A stretch of DNA of 64,000 nucleotides from Actinomadura violacea (GTDB taxonomy: Bacteria; Actinomycetota; Actinomycetes; Streptosporangiales; Streptosporangiaceae). Of the stretch, positions 18,278 through 26,221 are shown in pieces. The stretch spans positions 1 through 64,000 of the forward strand of contig NZ_JAGEPF010000020.1 in the NCBI RefSeq assembly GCF_017573465.1. Reading direction: 5' to 3'. The position numbers and the translations under genes were made by a program. Each line of letters starts with the position of its first letter. Position 1 is the first letter of the stretch. The notes under the pieces were generated by a model, which saw only the letters and a list, made by a program, of their open reading frames with translations, had not been told where the DNA came from and made no database searches.

Positions 18278-20140
18278 TCAGCCGTGCAGGCCGTCGAGCT
18301 GGGAGACGTCGCGGGCGGCGCCGGTGGACGCGGACGTCGCCATCGCGGCGTAGGCCCGCAGCGCGGCGCTGACCTTGCGGTCCCGGTTCCGGGGCCGGTA
18401 GCCGCCGAGGTCGGCGAGCAGCTTCTCGCGGCGGATCTCCAGCTCGTCGGCCGGGACGTCCAGCTCCAGCACCCGGTTCGGGATGTCGATCACGACGCGG
18501 TCGCCGTCCTCGACCAGGGCGATGATCCCGCCGCCGGCCGCCTCGGGGGAGGCGTGCCCGATGGACAGCCCGGACGTGCCGCCGGAGAACCGGCCGTCGG
18601 TGATCAGCGCGCACGCCTTGCCGAGCCCGCGGCCCTTCAGGAAGCTCGTCGGGTACAGCATCTCCTGCATGCCGGGGCCGCCCTTGGGGCCCTCGTAGCG
18701 GATCACGACGACGTCGCCGGCCTTGATCTTGCCGGACAGGATGCCCTCGACGGCCTGGTCCTGCGACTCGAAGACGACGGCGGGGCCGGTGAAGGTCCAC
18801 AGCTCCTCGTCCACGCCGGCGGTCTTGACGATCGCGCCGTCGGGGGCGATGTTGCCGCGCAGCACCGCGAGGCCGCCGTCGGCGGTGTAGGCGTGCTCGG
18901 CGGAGCGGATGCAGCCGTTCTCGCGGTCGAGGTCCAGCTCCTCCCAGCGGGCGCTCTGCGAGAACGCGGAGGTGCTGCGGACGCCGCCGGGCGCGGCGTG
19001 GAACAGCTCGACGGCCTCGGGCAGCACGTTCGGGGAGCGGACGTCCCACCTGTCGACGAACTCGGTCAGCGACGCCGAGTGGATCGAGTGCGCGGAGTCG
19101 TGCAGCAGCCCGGCGCGGTGCAGCTCGCCGAGCAGGGCGGGGATGCCGCCGGCGCGGTGGCAGTCCTCGACGTGGTACTTGCCGGTGGCCGGGGCGAGCT
19201 TGCACATGCACGGGACGCGGCGCGACAGCTCGTCGATCTCGGTGAGCCCGAAGTCGACGCCGCCCTCGTAGGCGGCGGCGAGCAGGTGCAGGATCGTGTT
19301 GGTGGAGCCGCCCATCGCGACGTCGAGGGTCATGGCGTTCTCGAACGCGTCGCGGGTGGCGATGTTCAGCGGCAGGACGGACTCGTCGTCGCCGTCGTAG
19401 TAGCGGCGGGCGATCTCCACGACGGTGCGGCCGGCGTCCTCGTAGAGGCGGCGGCGGGAGGTGTGGGTCGCGAGGACGGTGCCGTTGCCGGGCAGCGCCA
19501 GCCCGATCGCCTCGGTGAGGCAGTTCATCGAGTTGGCGGTGAACATGCCGGAGCAGGACCCGCAGGTCGGGCAGGCGCTCTCCTCCATCTCCAGCAGCTT
19601 GTCGTCGGCCAGCGACGCGTCGGCGGAGGCGATGATCGGGTCGATCAGGTCGAGCTTGTTGCCGCCCATCACGCCCTCGACGGGCTTGCCGGCCTCCATC
19701 GGGCCGCCGGAGACGAACACCGTCGGGATGTTCAGCCGCATCGCGGCCAGCAGCATGCCCGGGGTGATCTTGTCGCAGTTGGAGACGCACACCAGGGCGT
19801 CGGCGCAGTGCGCCTGGACCATGTACTCGACGGCGTCGGCGATCACCTCGCGGGACGGCAGCGAGTACAGCATGCCGTCGTGGCCCATCGCGATGCCGTC
19901 GTCCACCGCGATCGTGTTGAACTCGCGGGGCACGCCGCCGGCCTCGCGGACGGCGCCGGCGACGACCTTGCCGACCTCGTCGAGGTGGACGTGGCCGGGC
20001 ACGAACTGGGTGAAGCTGTTGGCCACCGCGACGATCGGCTTGCCGAAGTCCTCGCGTTCGACGCCGCTGGCCCGCATGAGCGCGCGGGCGCCCGCCATGT
20101 TCCTGCCATGGGTGACCGTACGTGACCTGAGCGGGGGCAT
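18278..20140 (-). CDS. ilvD: Dihydroxy-acid dehydratase (branched-chain amino acid synthesis)
   Basis: A 620-residue dihydroxy-acid dehydratase, the third step of valine/isoleucine synthesis and a supplier of pantothenate precursor. It starts MPPLRSRTVTHGRNMAGARAL. The iron-sulfur ligands are seen in CVSNCDKITPGM (Cys122, with the Lys that is carbamylated in the family) and in CPTCGSCSGMF. The conserved SGKIKAGDVVVIRYEGPKGG and SDGRFSGGT-like block TDGRFSGGTSGLSIGH follow. The length matches the long bacterial form. A ribosome-binding site GGAGAGG precedes the ATG. No other ilv gene is adjacent, and a 371-bp gap lies upstream. Confidence 0.95.
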   Translation of the reverse strand: MPPLRSRTVTHGRNMAGARALMRASGVEREDFGKPIVAVANSFTQFVPGHVHLDEVGKVVAGAVREAGGVPREFNTIAVDDGIAMGHDGMLYSLPSREVIADAVEYMVQAHCADALVCVSNCDKITPGMLLAAMRLNIPTVFVSGGPMEAGKPVEGVMGGNKLDLIDPIIASADASLADDKLLEMEESACPTCGSCSGMFTANSMNCLTEAIGLALPGNGTVLATHTSRRRLYEDAGRTVVEIARRYYDGDDESVLPLNIATRDAFENAMTLDVAMGGSTNTILHLLAAAYEGGVDFGLTEIDELSRRVPCMCKLAPATGKYHVEDCHRAGGIPALLGELHRAGLLHDSAHSIHSASLTEFVDRWDVRSPNVLPEAVELFHAAPGGVRSTSAFSQSARWEELDLDRENGCIRSAEHAYTADGGLAVLRGNIAPDGAIVKTAGVDEELWTFTGPAVVFESQDQAVEGILSGKIKAGDVVVIRYEGPKGGPGMQEMLYPTSFLKGRGLGKACALITDGRFSGGTSGLSIGHASPEAAGGGIIALVEDGDRVVIDIPNRVLELDVPADELEIRREKLLADLGGYRPRNRDRKVSAALRAYAAMATSASTGAARDVSQLDGLHG

Positions 20141-20511
20141 CCTGTGACCTCTCCAACCTGTGCCGTGGTGCCGTGTCGCCGGACGCGTCGCCGCGCCGGG
20201 TTCGGCGGGCGGGAGCGAGCGGTGCCCGGTGGGAAGCTCTCAGCGGCGGATCGCGGCGCTGCCGCCGGCTCAGCGGAGGTCGCGCGCGGGCCGGCCTGTG
20301 CAACCCGATGCTACAAGGTCGGGGCCGGGGCTCGGAAAAGCCGGGACCGGAGAGGCCGGGCGCCCGGGGCGGAGGGCCTGGAGAGGCCGGGCCCGCAAGA
20401 GGGGCCGGGAGGGAAGGTGCCGGGCCCGCGAGGGGCCCGGTGGGAAAGCGGCCTGCGATGCGGCGGAGTCCCGCGCCGTTGCGGGACCCGGTGCCGTCGC
20501 GGGATCGGCCG
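20141..20511. other. 371-bp gap upstream of ilvD
   Basis: No gene is seen. On the minus strand it holds the ilvD promoter region, and at the far end the terminator hairpin of the NERD gene. The plus strand is purine-rich (repeated GAGAGGCCGGG, GGGCCGGGAGGGA). I found no leader peptide rich in branched-chain codons and no clear T-box. Confidence 0.5.
20420..20440 (-). terminator. Hairpin after NERD gene
   Basis: CCGGGCCC and GGGCCCGG form a perfect 8-bp stem with a GCGAG loop, about 70 bases downstream of the minus-strand NERD gene. Confidence 0.5.
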
Positions 20512-21375
20512 TCAGCCGTACTTGGGGGGCAGCGCCTTCTCCGCCGCCTGGAAGATCCGCTGGACGTCGGTGTCGGTGAGGATCTTGGGACGGCGGCGCA
20601 GGTACGAGCGGGCGCGGTTGCCCGCGTACACGTCCACGTCCCTGACCCGCATGACCTTCCACGGGATGGACGGCCCGTAGATCGCCACCGAGGGCTGCAC
20701 GGGCACCTCGAACCCGACCTGGCCGCCGATGATCCTGCTGGCCTGGTCGGCCTCCCAGCGCGCCTCGTCCAGGCGCTCCTTCTTGTTGAAGGGGCCGTGG
20801 AAGAGCTTGCGGTGGGACAGGGTGCGCACGGGGAGGCGCTTGTCCCACTTCTCGGAGTCGATGGCGTAGACGCCGCTCGGCCCGATCACCAGGTGGTCGA
20901 TCCGCCCGTCGCTGACGCCCTCGTCATCGCGGGGGACGGCCCGTGCGTGCAGCACGAGGTATCCGTTGCGCTGCAGCGACCGCAGCTGCTTCTCGGTGCG
21001 CCGTTCGGCGGCCGAGGACTTCTGCCAGGCCGCGATGCTCGAGTCCCGGCGGGACCGGCGGACGACGTCCACGACGACCACGAGGACCGCCGCGGTGATC
21101 CCGAGCCGGCCGCCGAACATCGCGGTCGCGACGACGAGCACCGCGAGCGCGACGCCGATCCGCCATGCCCAGACCCGGACGCGCGGGTCGGCGAGCATCC
21201 CGGTGAGCGTCCGGTCGCCGGGCGGCCGCTTCTCCGGCTCACGCATGGGGGGCTGCTCCTGCGCCTCGTCCGGCTGCCCGGAATCGTCCCTGGGCTGGCC
21301 CCGTGCCTGCTGTGTGTTGCCCCGCTCCATGATCGCCATAAGTGACGCTCCGTATTCCTCTCCCATCGGGGGCAT
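20512..21375 (-). CDS. Membrane-anchored NERD (nuclease-related domain) protein
   Basis: A 287-residue protein. The first 65 residues are polar and probably disordered. Two membrane segments follow: VWAWRIGVALAVLVVATAMFG and GITAAVLVVVVDVV (about 68-105). The C-terminal part is a NERD domain, a restriction-endonuclease-like fold, recognised from LRSLQRNGYLVLHARAV, GRIDHLVIGPSGVYAIDSEKWD with the catalytic-type D...E-x-K pattern, and KKERLDEARWEADQASRII. Members are proposed to act on nucleic acid, but none has a firm cellular role. The start at 21375 has GGAGG 4 bases upstream. Confidence 0.8.
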   Translation of the reverse strand: MPPMGEEYGASLMAIMERGNTQQARGQPRDDSGQPDEAQEQPPMREPEKRPPGDRTLTGMLADPRVRVWAWRIGVALAVLVVATAMFGGRLGITAAVLVVVVDVVRRSRRDSSIAAWQKSSAAERRTEKQLRSLQRNGYLVLHARAVPRDDEGVSDGRIDHLVIGPSGVYAIDSEKWDKRLPVRTLSHRKLFHGPFNKKERLDEARWEADQASRIIGGQVGFEVPVQPSVAIYGPSIPWKVMRVRDVDVYAGNRARSYLRRRPKILTDTDVQRIFQAAEKALPPKYG

Positions 21376-21527
21376 GATCCTCCGTGCGCAGAGTAATCAT
21401 CATGCGAGTCGGCGACTAGTCATGCAGGGTTAATAGTTTTGTCGCCGCAGGTGAGTGATTGACTGCCGCGTAGGACGGGTACGTGAATCATCTACCACCT
21501 CTTCCCGGCAGAGAATCCCTGCCCTCT

Positions 21528-21557
21528 TTGGATGCCCGCGCGCGGGCGGTCTAGCGT
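21528..21557 (+). promoter_or_regulatory. Candidate promoter for the amidase, leaderless type
   Basis: TTGGAT (21528) and TAGCGT (21552) are 18 bases apart. The -10 box ends 8 bases before the GTG start at 21566, which has no ribosome-binding site. This fits a leaderless mRNA. Confidence 0.45.
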
Positions 21558-21565
21558 TCCGGTTC

Positions 21566-22989
21566 GTGACACATCTCCATGACCTCGGCGCTAGGGAGGC
21601 GGCTGACGCCGTCCGTTCCGGGCGGCTGTCCCCAGTCGAGCTGACTGATCATTACCTGGACCGCATCGAACGGCTGAACCCGCAGGTGGGCGCCTATGTG
21701 ACGGTGACCGCGGAGGGGGCGCGCGAGCAGGCGGCGCGGGCCGAGAAGGCGGTCCTGGACGCCGCGGACCCGGCGGACCTGCCGCCGCTGCACGGGGTGC
21801 CGGTACCGGTCAAGGACCTGAACATGGTGGACGGCGTCCGGATGACATTTGGTTCATCCGTTTTTGCCGATTTGACCGGTTTTGCGGATGACAGCGTCGC
21901 GCGGCTGCTCCGCGAGGCGGGAACGATCATGACCGGGAAGACCGCCGTGCCGGAATTCGGGCTGCCCTGCTACACCGAAGGCGACGTCGCACCGCCCGCC
22001 CGCACGCCCTGGGATCCCGCCAGGTCGGCGGGCGGTTCGAGCGGCGGCGCCGCCGCGGCCGTCGCGGCCGGGCCGGCCCCGGTCGCCCAGGGCAGCGACG
22101 GCGGCGGCTCCATCCGCATCCCGAGCAGCGTCTGCGGCCTGTTCGGGATCAAGCCGACCCGCGGCCGGATCTCCCAGGGGCCGATCGTCCCCGACCTGTT
22201 CGGGCTGTCCACCAACGGGCCGATCGCCCGGTCCGTCGAGGACGCCGCCCTGCTGCTGGACGTCATGGCCGGGCCGATGCCCGGCGACCTCTACGCGGCG
22301 CCGCCCGTCGAGGGCTCGTTCCTGTCGTACGCCGGACGCCCGCCGGGACGGCTCCGGATCGCGCGCAGCCGGCAGCCCGCCGTCCCGGGTGCCGAGGTGC
22401 ACCCCGACTGCGTGCCGCCTACGAGGAGGCGTCCGCGCTGCTGGAGGAGCTGGGGCACGAGGTCGTCGAGCTGCCGCCGGTGTTCGGGCCGGAGATGCTC
22501 CCGCACTTCGAGCTGCTCTGGGGCGTGATGGCCACGATGACGCCCGTCCCGGACGGGCGCGAGCACCTGCTCCAGCCGCTCACCCGGTGGCTCCGCGAGC
22601 GCGGGAACGCCACGACCGCGCCGCAGCTGTTCCGGGCGCACGCCGCACTGCAGGGCGCGCTGCGCGCCGCGTTCCCCGTCATGAACGAGTTCGACGCGAT
22701 CCTGCACCCGACGCTCGCGCAGCCGCCCGTCCCCGTCGGCTACTTCCACGACCAGGAACCCGAGGAGAACTTCCGGCGGCAGACGCTGTTCACCCCGTTC
22801 TGCGCCGCCTACAACATCTCCGGGCAGCCCGCCGTGAACGTCCCGCTGCACTGGAACGCCGAAGGGCTGCCCATCGGGATCATGCTCGCGGGCAGGCTCG
22901 GCGGCGAGGGGACGCTGATCTCGCTGTCCGCGCAGCTGGAGGAGGCGCGTCCCTGGCGCGGCCGCACGCCGCCCATCTGGGACGCCTGA
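21566..22989 (+). pseudogene. Amidase signature family gene broken by one frameshift
   Basis: Two frames together give one complete amidase of about 474 residues. The first part, from GTG 21566 (THLHDLGAREAADAVRSGRL), holds the catalytic Lys (VPVKDLN), the cis-Ser region (AQGSDGGGSIRIPSS) and the nucleophile region RSAGGSSGGAAA. At about 22411-22420 (cgtgccgcct) the frame must shift by one missing base. Restoring one base gives a natural Val-x-Ala-Tyr-Glu-Glu-Ala-Ser continuation. The second part runs in the next frame, with MFGPEMLPHFELLWGVMA and a proper C-terminus (NISGQPAVNVPLHWN). There is no slippery site, so this is a real frameshift mutation or a sequencing error. The catalytic residues lie before the break. 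Confidence 0.8.
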
Positions 22990-23027
22990 GCCCCCGCGGC
23001 CCGCGCTTGGCGCGGCGCCGCCGGGGC

Positions 23028-25163
23028 ATGTGTGCAGGCGTGGCTGACGACGAACTGATCAGGCTGGCGGGCTACCACCGGGTCGCGACGCGGTACACCG
23101 ACTGGCGCGGACGGAAGGCGGACGTCCCGCCCGCCACCCTGGTCGCCGTCCTCGGCGCGCTCGGGGTGGACGCCTCGTCCCCGGCCGCCGTCCGCGCGGG
23201 GCTGGAGCGCCACCGGGAGCGCGAGCGCGCGCTGCCGCCGACCGTCGTGGTCCGCCAGGACCAGAGCGGGGGACGGACCGATGCCCGGATCCTCGCGAAG
23301 CTGCACCGCTCCCTGGGGCCCGGCGGCGATCTGGACGTGCGCATCGAGACCGGCGAACCCGACGTGCTCGATGCGCCGTCCGCTGAGGCGGCGCGCGGCG
23401 GGCCCGTGCCGCTGGACGGGTTGGAAGGCGACGTCCCACTCGGCTGGCACCGCCTCCGCGTCCGACAGGGGAGCCGGGAGGAGAGCGCGGCGCTGCTCGT
23501 GGCGCCCGCGTCGCTGCCGCGCCCGCCGCGGATGTGGGGGCTGACCGTCCAGCTGTACTCGCTGCGCTCGCGCGGGTCGTGGGGGATCGGCGACCTGCAC
23601 GACCTCGCCGACCTCGCGGCATGGGCCGGACGCGACCTCGGCGCCGGCTTCGTCGTCGCGAACCCGCTGCATGCGGCGGAGCCGATGCCGCCCGTCAGCC
23701 CGTCGCCGTACTCGCCGATGAGCCGCCGCTTCCCCGCCCCGATCTACCTGCGGATCGAGGACATGCCGGAGTACGCGGCGATGCCTCCCGAAGGCAGGGA
23801 GCGGTTCGCGGCCATGGCGGCGCGGCTGCGCGACCTCGCCGGCCCGCTCGACCGCGACGCCGTGTGGACGGCGAAGCTCGAGGCGCTGGAGGCGATGTAC
23901 CGGTCGGTGCCGAACATCGGCGACGACCCCGGCTTCCGGGAGTTCCGCGAGCGCAACGGGGCGGCGCTGCGCGCCTTCACCACCTGGTGCGCGATCAGCG
24001 AGGAGCAGGGCACCACCGACTGGCGGCGCTGGCCGGCCGCGCTCCGCGACCCGCGCGCCGTCCTCGGCGAGCCCCGCCACCGGCCGCGCGCCGGGTTCCA
24101 CGCCTGGCTGCAATGGCGCCTCGACCAGCAGCTCGCCGGCGCGCAGAAGGCCGCCCGCGACGCCGGGATGCCTGCCGGGATCGTCCACGACCTGGCCGTC
24201 GGGGTGGCGCAGGGCAGCGCCGACGCCTGGATCTACCGGGACGAGCTCGCGTCCGGGATGAGCGTCGGCGCGCCGCCCGACGAGTTCAACCAGCGCGGCC
24301 AGGACTGGGGGCAGCCGCCGTGGCGGCCGACGACGCTCGCCGCGGACGCCTACGTCCCGTACCGGGAGATGCTGGCGGCGGCGCTGCGGCACGGCGGCGG
24401 GCTCCGCCTCGACCACGCGATGCAGGTGTCGCGGCTGTGGTGGATCCCCGAGGGCGGCTCGCCCGCCGACGGGACCTACGTCGGCTACGACCGGGACGCG
24501 ATGCTCGGCTGCCTGGTGTGGGAGGCCCGCCGGGCGGGCGCGCTCGTCGTCGGCGAGGACCTCGGCACCGTCGAACCGGAGGTCCGCGACGACCTCGCCG
24601 ACCGGGGCGTCCTCGGCACGTCGCTGCTGTGGTTCGAGCGCGACGCGGACGGCCGCCCGAAGCCCGCGGAGCGGTGGCGGGAGCTGTCGCTGGCCACCGT
24701 CGGCACGCACGACATGCCGCCGATCACCGGGTTCCTGCACGGCGACCACATCGCGCTGCGCGACCGCCTCGGCCTGCTCACCCGCCCGCCCGCCGAGGAG
24801 GCCGCCGACCACCGCGAGCAGCTCGCCGCCTGGCTCGGCGTCCTGCACGCCGAAGGGCTGCTGACCATCCCGCCCGACGAGGTGCTGCGGGCGCTGGCGG
24901 ACGGCTCGGACGCCTACGACCCGCAGGTCGTCGCCGCGCTGCACGCCTTCCTCGGCCGCACCCCCGCACGCCTCATCGGCGTCTCGCTCGCGGACGTGGT
25001 CGGCGAGCGCCGCACTCAGAACCAGCCCGGCACCATCGACGAGTACCCGAACTGGCGCGTCCCCCTCGCCGACGCGGAGGGGCGGCCGGTCGTCCTCGAC
25101 GACCTCGTCGAGGACCCGCGGGTCCGCGCCGTGCTGGAGCAGGTCAGCCGAGCGTCGTCGTGA
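23028..25163 (+). CDS. malQ: 4-alpha-glucanotransferase (amylomaltase, GH77)
   Basis: A 711-residue disproportionating enzyme that transfers alpha-1,4-glucan segments between maltooligosaccharides. After an actinobacterial N-terminal domain (DELIRLAGYHRVATRYTDW), the barrel begins at WGLTVQLYSLRSRGSWGIGDL. Catalytic signatures are the nucleophile in GLRLDHAMQ, the acid/base in VVGEDLGTVEP and the aspartate in VGTHDMPPITGF. The ending NQPGTIDEYPNWRVPL is typical of MalQ. ATG 23028 is used; a GTG at 23040 is possible. Its 3' end overlaps the convergent gene by 20 bases. It complements the GH13 enzyme at 7-8.6 kb. Confidence 0.93.
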   Translation: MCAGVADDELIRLAGYHRVATRYTDWRGRKADVPPATLVAVLGALGVDASSPAAVRAGLERHRERERALPPTVVVRQDQSGGRTDARILAKLHRSLGPGGDLDVRIETGEPDVLDAPSAEAARGGPVPLDGLEGDVPLGWHRLRVRQGSREESAALLVAPASLPRPPRMWGLTVQLYSLRSRGSWGIGDLHDLADLAAWAGRDLGAGFVVANPLHAAEPMPPVSPSPYSPMSRRFPAPIYLRIEDMPEYAAMPPEGRERFAAMAARLRDLAGPLDRDAVWTAKLEALEAMYRSVPNIGDDPGFREFRERNGAALRAFTTWCAISEEQGTTDWRRWPAALRDPRAVLGEPRHRPRAGFHAWLQWRLDQQLAGAQKAARDAGMPAGIVHDLAVGVAQGSADAWIYRDELASGMSVGAPPDEFNQRGQDWGQPPWRPTTLAADAYVPYREMLAAALRHGGGLRLDHAMQVSRLWWIPEGGSPADGTYVGYDRDAMLGCLVWEARRAGALVVGEDLGTVEPEVRDDLADRGVLGTSLLWFERDADGRPKPAERWRELSLATVGTHDMPPITGFLHGDHIALRDRLGLLTRPPAEEAADHREQLAAWLGVLHAEGLLTIPPDEVLRALADGSDAYDPQVVAALHAFLGRTPARLIGVSLADVVGERRTQNQPGTIDEYPNWRVPLADAEGRPVVLDDLVEDPRVRAVLEQVSRASS

Positions 25164-26142
25164 TCCGCTCGGTGACGTCGCGCAGCAGGGTGTCCGGCAC
25201 GATCGGCACCGACGCGATCGCCGAGAAAAGCGCCGGCAGCCCCGGCAGCGGGTAGCCGTCGTCTTCCGGGCCGTCGAGCGCCGCCTTGCCGAGCGGCTGA
25301 TGGGACAGGGACTTGCGGGCGCGGGCCCAGGCCGCCTCGACCTCCTCGGGGGACGGGACGCCGAACCCGTGCCCGACCGGTGCCGCGTGCCGCAGCTTCA
25401 CCAGCGCGCTGTCGGTGAACTCCGCGGCGAGCCTGCAGCGCTCGACGAGGTCGGCGCGGACCGGGTCGTCCAGCCGCGTCATGACGGTGCACGGCGTCCG
25501 GCAGCGGGCCGCGCAGTCGCCCAGCGCGGACGCGACCTGGCTGTGCTGGCGGTCCAGGTAGGCGCGCCAGCCGGGCGGCGGCTCCTTGGCGACGCGGAGC
25601 GTCCGCTCGCACGCCGACCGCTCCGGGCGGGTGTGGTCGCACGCGCGCGGCGAGCCCGGCTCGACCGGGACGCCGAACCGGCTGCCCTCCCCGTCCACCG
25701 ACGCGCCGATCAGCGCCGGGTCGCCGGCGTGCCCGAGGACCGGCTCCCACGCCAGCAGTGGCAGGTACTCGCTGGCGATGTGCACGGCGGCGACCAGCGC
25801 GGCCATGTCGCGCCGGTGCCAGCGGATCGCGATGACCTCCAGCAGCAGCGCGTAGGCGGGCCGCAGGCTCGCCAGCGCGCCGCGCGGCCGCTCCTTGGGC
25901 GCCTGCGGCATCCGGCTCGCGCGGGCGCGGTCGAGCAGGTCGCGCGGCACCTCGCCGACGGCCTCCGGCATCCCGAAGTCCTCGGCGTCCAGGTCCAGGA
26001 CGCGCTGCCCGAACGCGCACAGCGGCGCGACGGCCTTCGCCGGCCCGGCGGGGACGAGCGTCCCGTCGGCGATCAGCGCCTCCAGATCCCCGAACGCGTA
26101 CCGCCGTGCCAGCGCCGTCAGCACGTCCCGCGCCGTCTCCAC
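25144..26142 (-). CDS. Uncharacterised conserved actinobacterial protein
   Basis: A 332-residue protein that I do not recognise. It starts at a GTG with GGGGAT about 8 bases upstream: ETARDVLTALARRYAFGDLEAL. It is mostly helical and contains a cysteine cluster in the middle (CDHTRPERSACERT, then CAARCRTPCTVMTRL and VERCRLA). Five cysteines within about 60 residues could bind a metal or form disulfides. No signal peptide or membrane segment is seen. It is convergent with malQ (20-bp overlap) and 79 bases downstream of pepN on the same strand. No function is proposed. Confidence 0.6.
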   Translation of the reverse strand: METARDVLTALARRYAFGDLEALIADGTLVPAGPAKAVAPLCAFGQRVLDLDAEDFGMPEAVGEVPRDLLDRARASRMPQAPKERPRGALASLRPAYALLLEVIAIRWHRRDMAALVAAVHIASEYLPLLAWEPVLGHAGDPALIGASVDGEGSRFGVPVEPGSPRACDHTRPERSACERTLRVAKEPPPGWRAYLDRQHSQVASALGDCAARCRTPCTVMTRLDDPVRADLVERCRLAAEFTDSALVKLRHAAPVGHGFGVPSPEEVEAAWARARKSLSHQPLGKAALDGPEDDGYPLPGLPALFSAIASVPIVPDTLLRDVTERITTTLG

Positions 26143-26221
26143 CCGACCATCCCCTCTCCGCGGACCCCCGTGACCCTGCAACGATCGCACGGCCACGGGG
26201 GTTGCGGCAGCGGGGACGGAC

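Noticed and set aside
18284..20125. A 613-codon plus-strand frame opposite ilvD
   Set aside because: ilvD is unambiguous by its iron-sulfur motifs; the other frame is a GC-bias shadow.
20141..20511. Attenuator leader peptide for ilvD
   Set aside because: No short frame rich in Val/Leu/Ile codons with a ribosome-binding site was found on the minus strand.
21566..22989. Programmed ribosomal frameshift in the amidase
   Set aside because: There is no slippery heptamer or following pseudoknot-like structure at the break, and the family does not use frameshifting.
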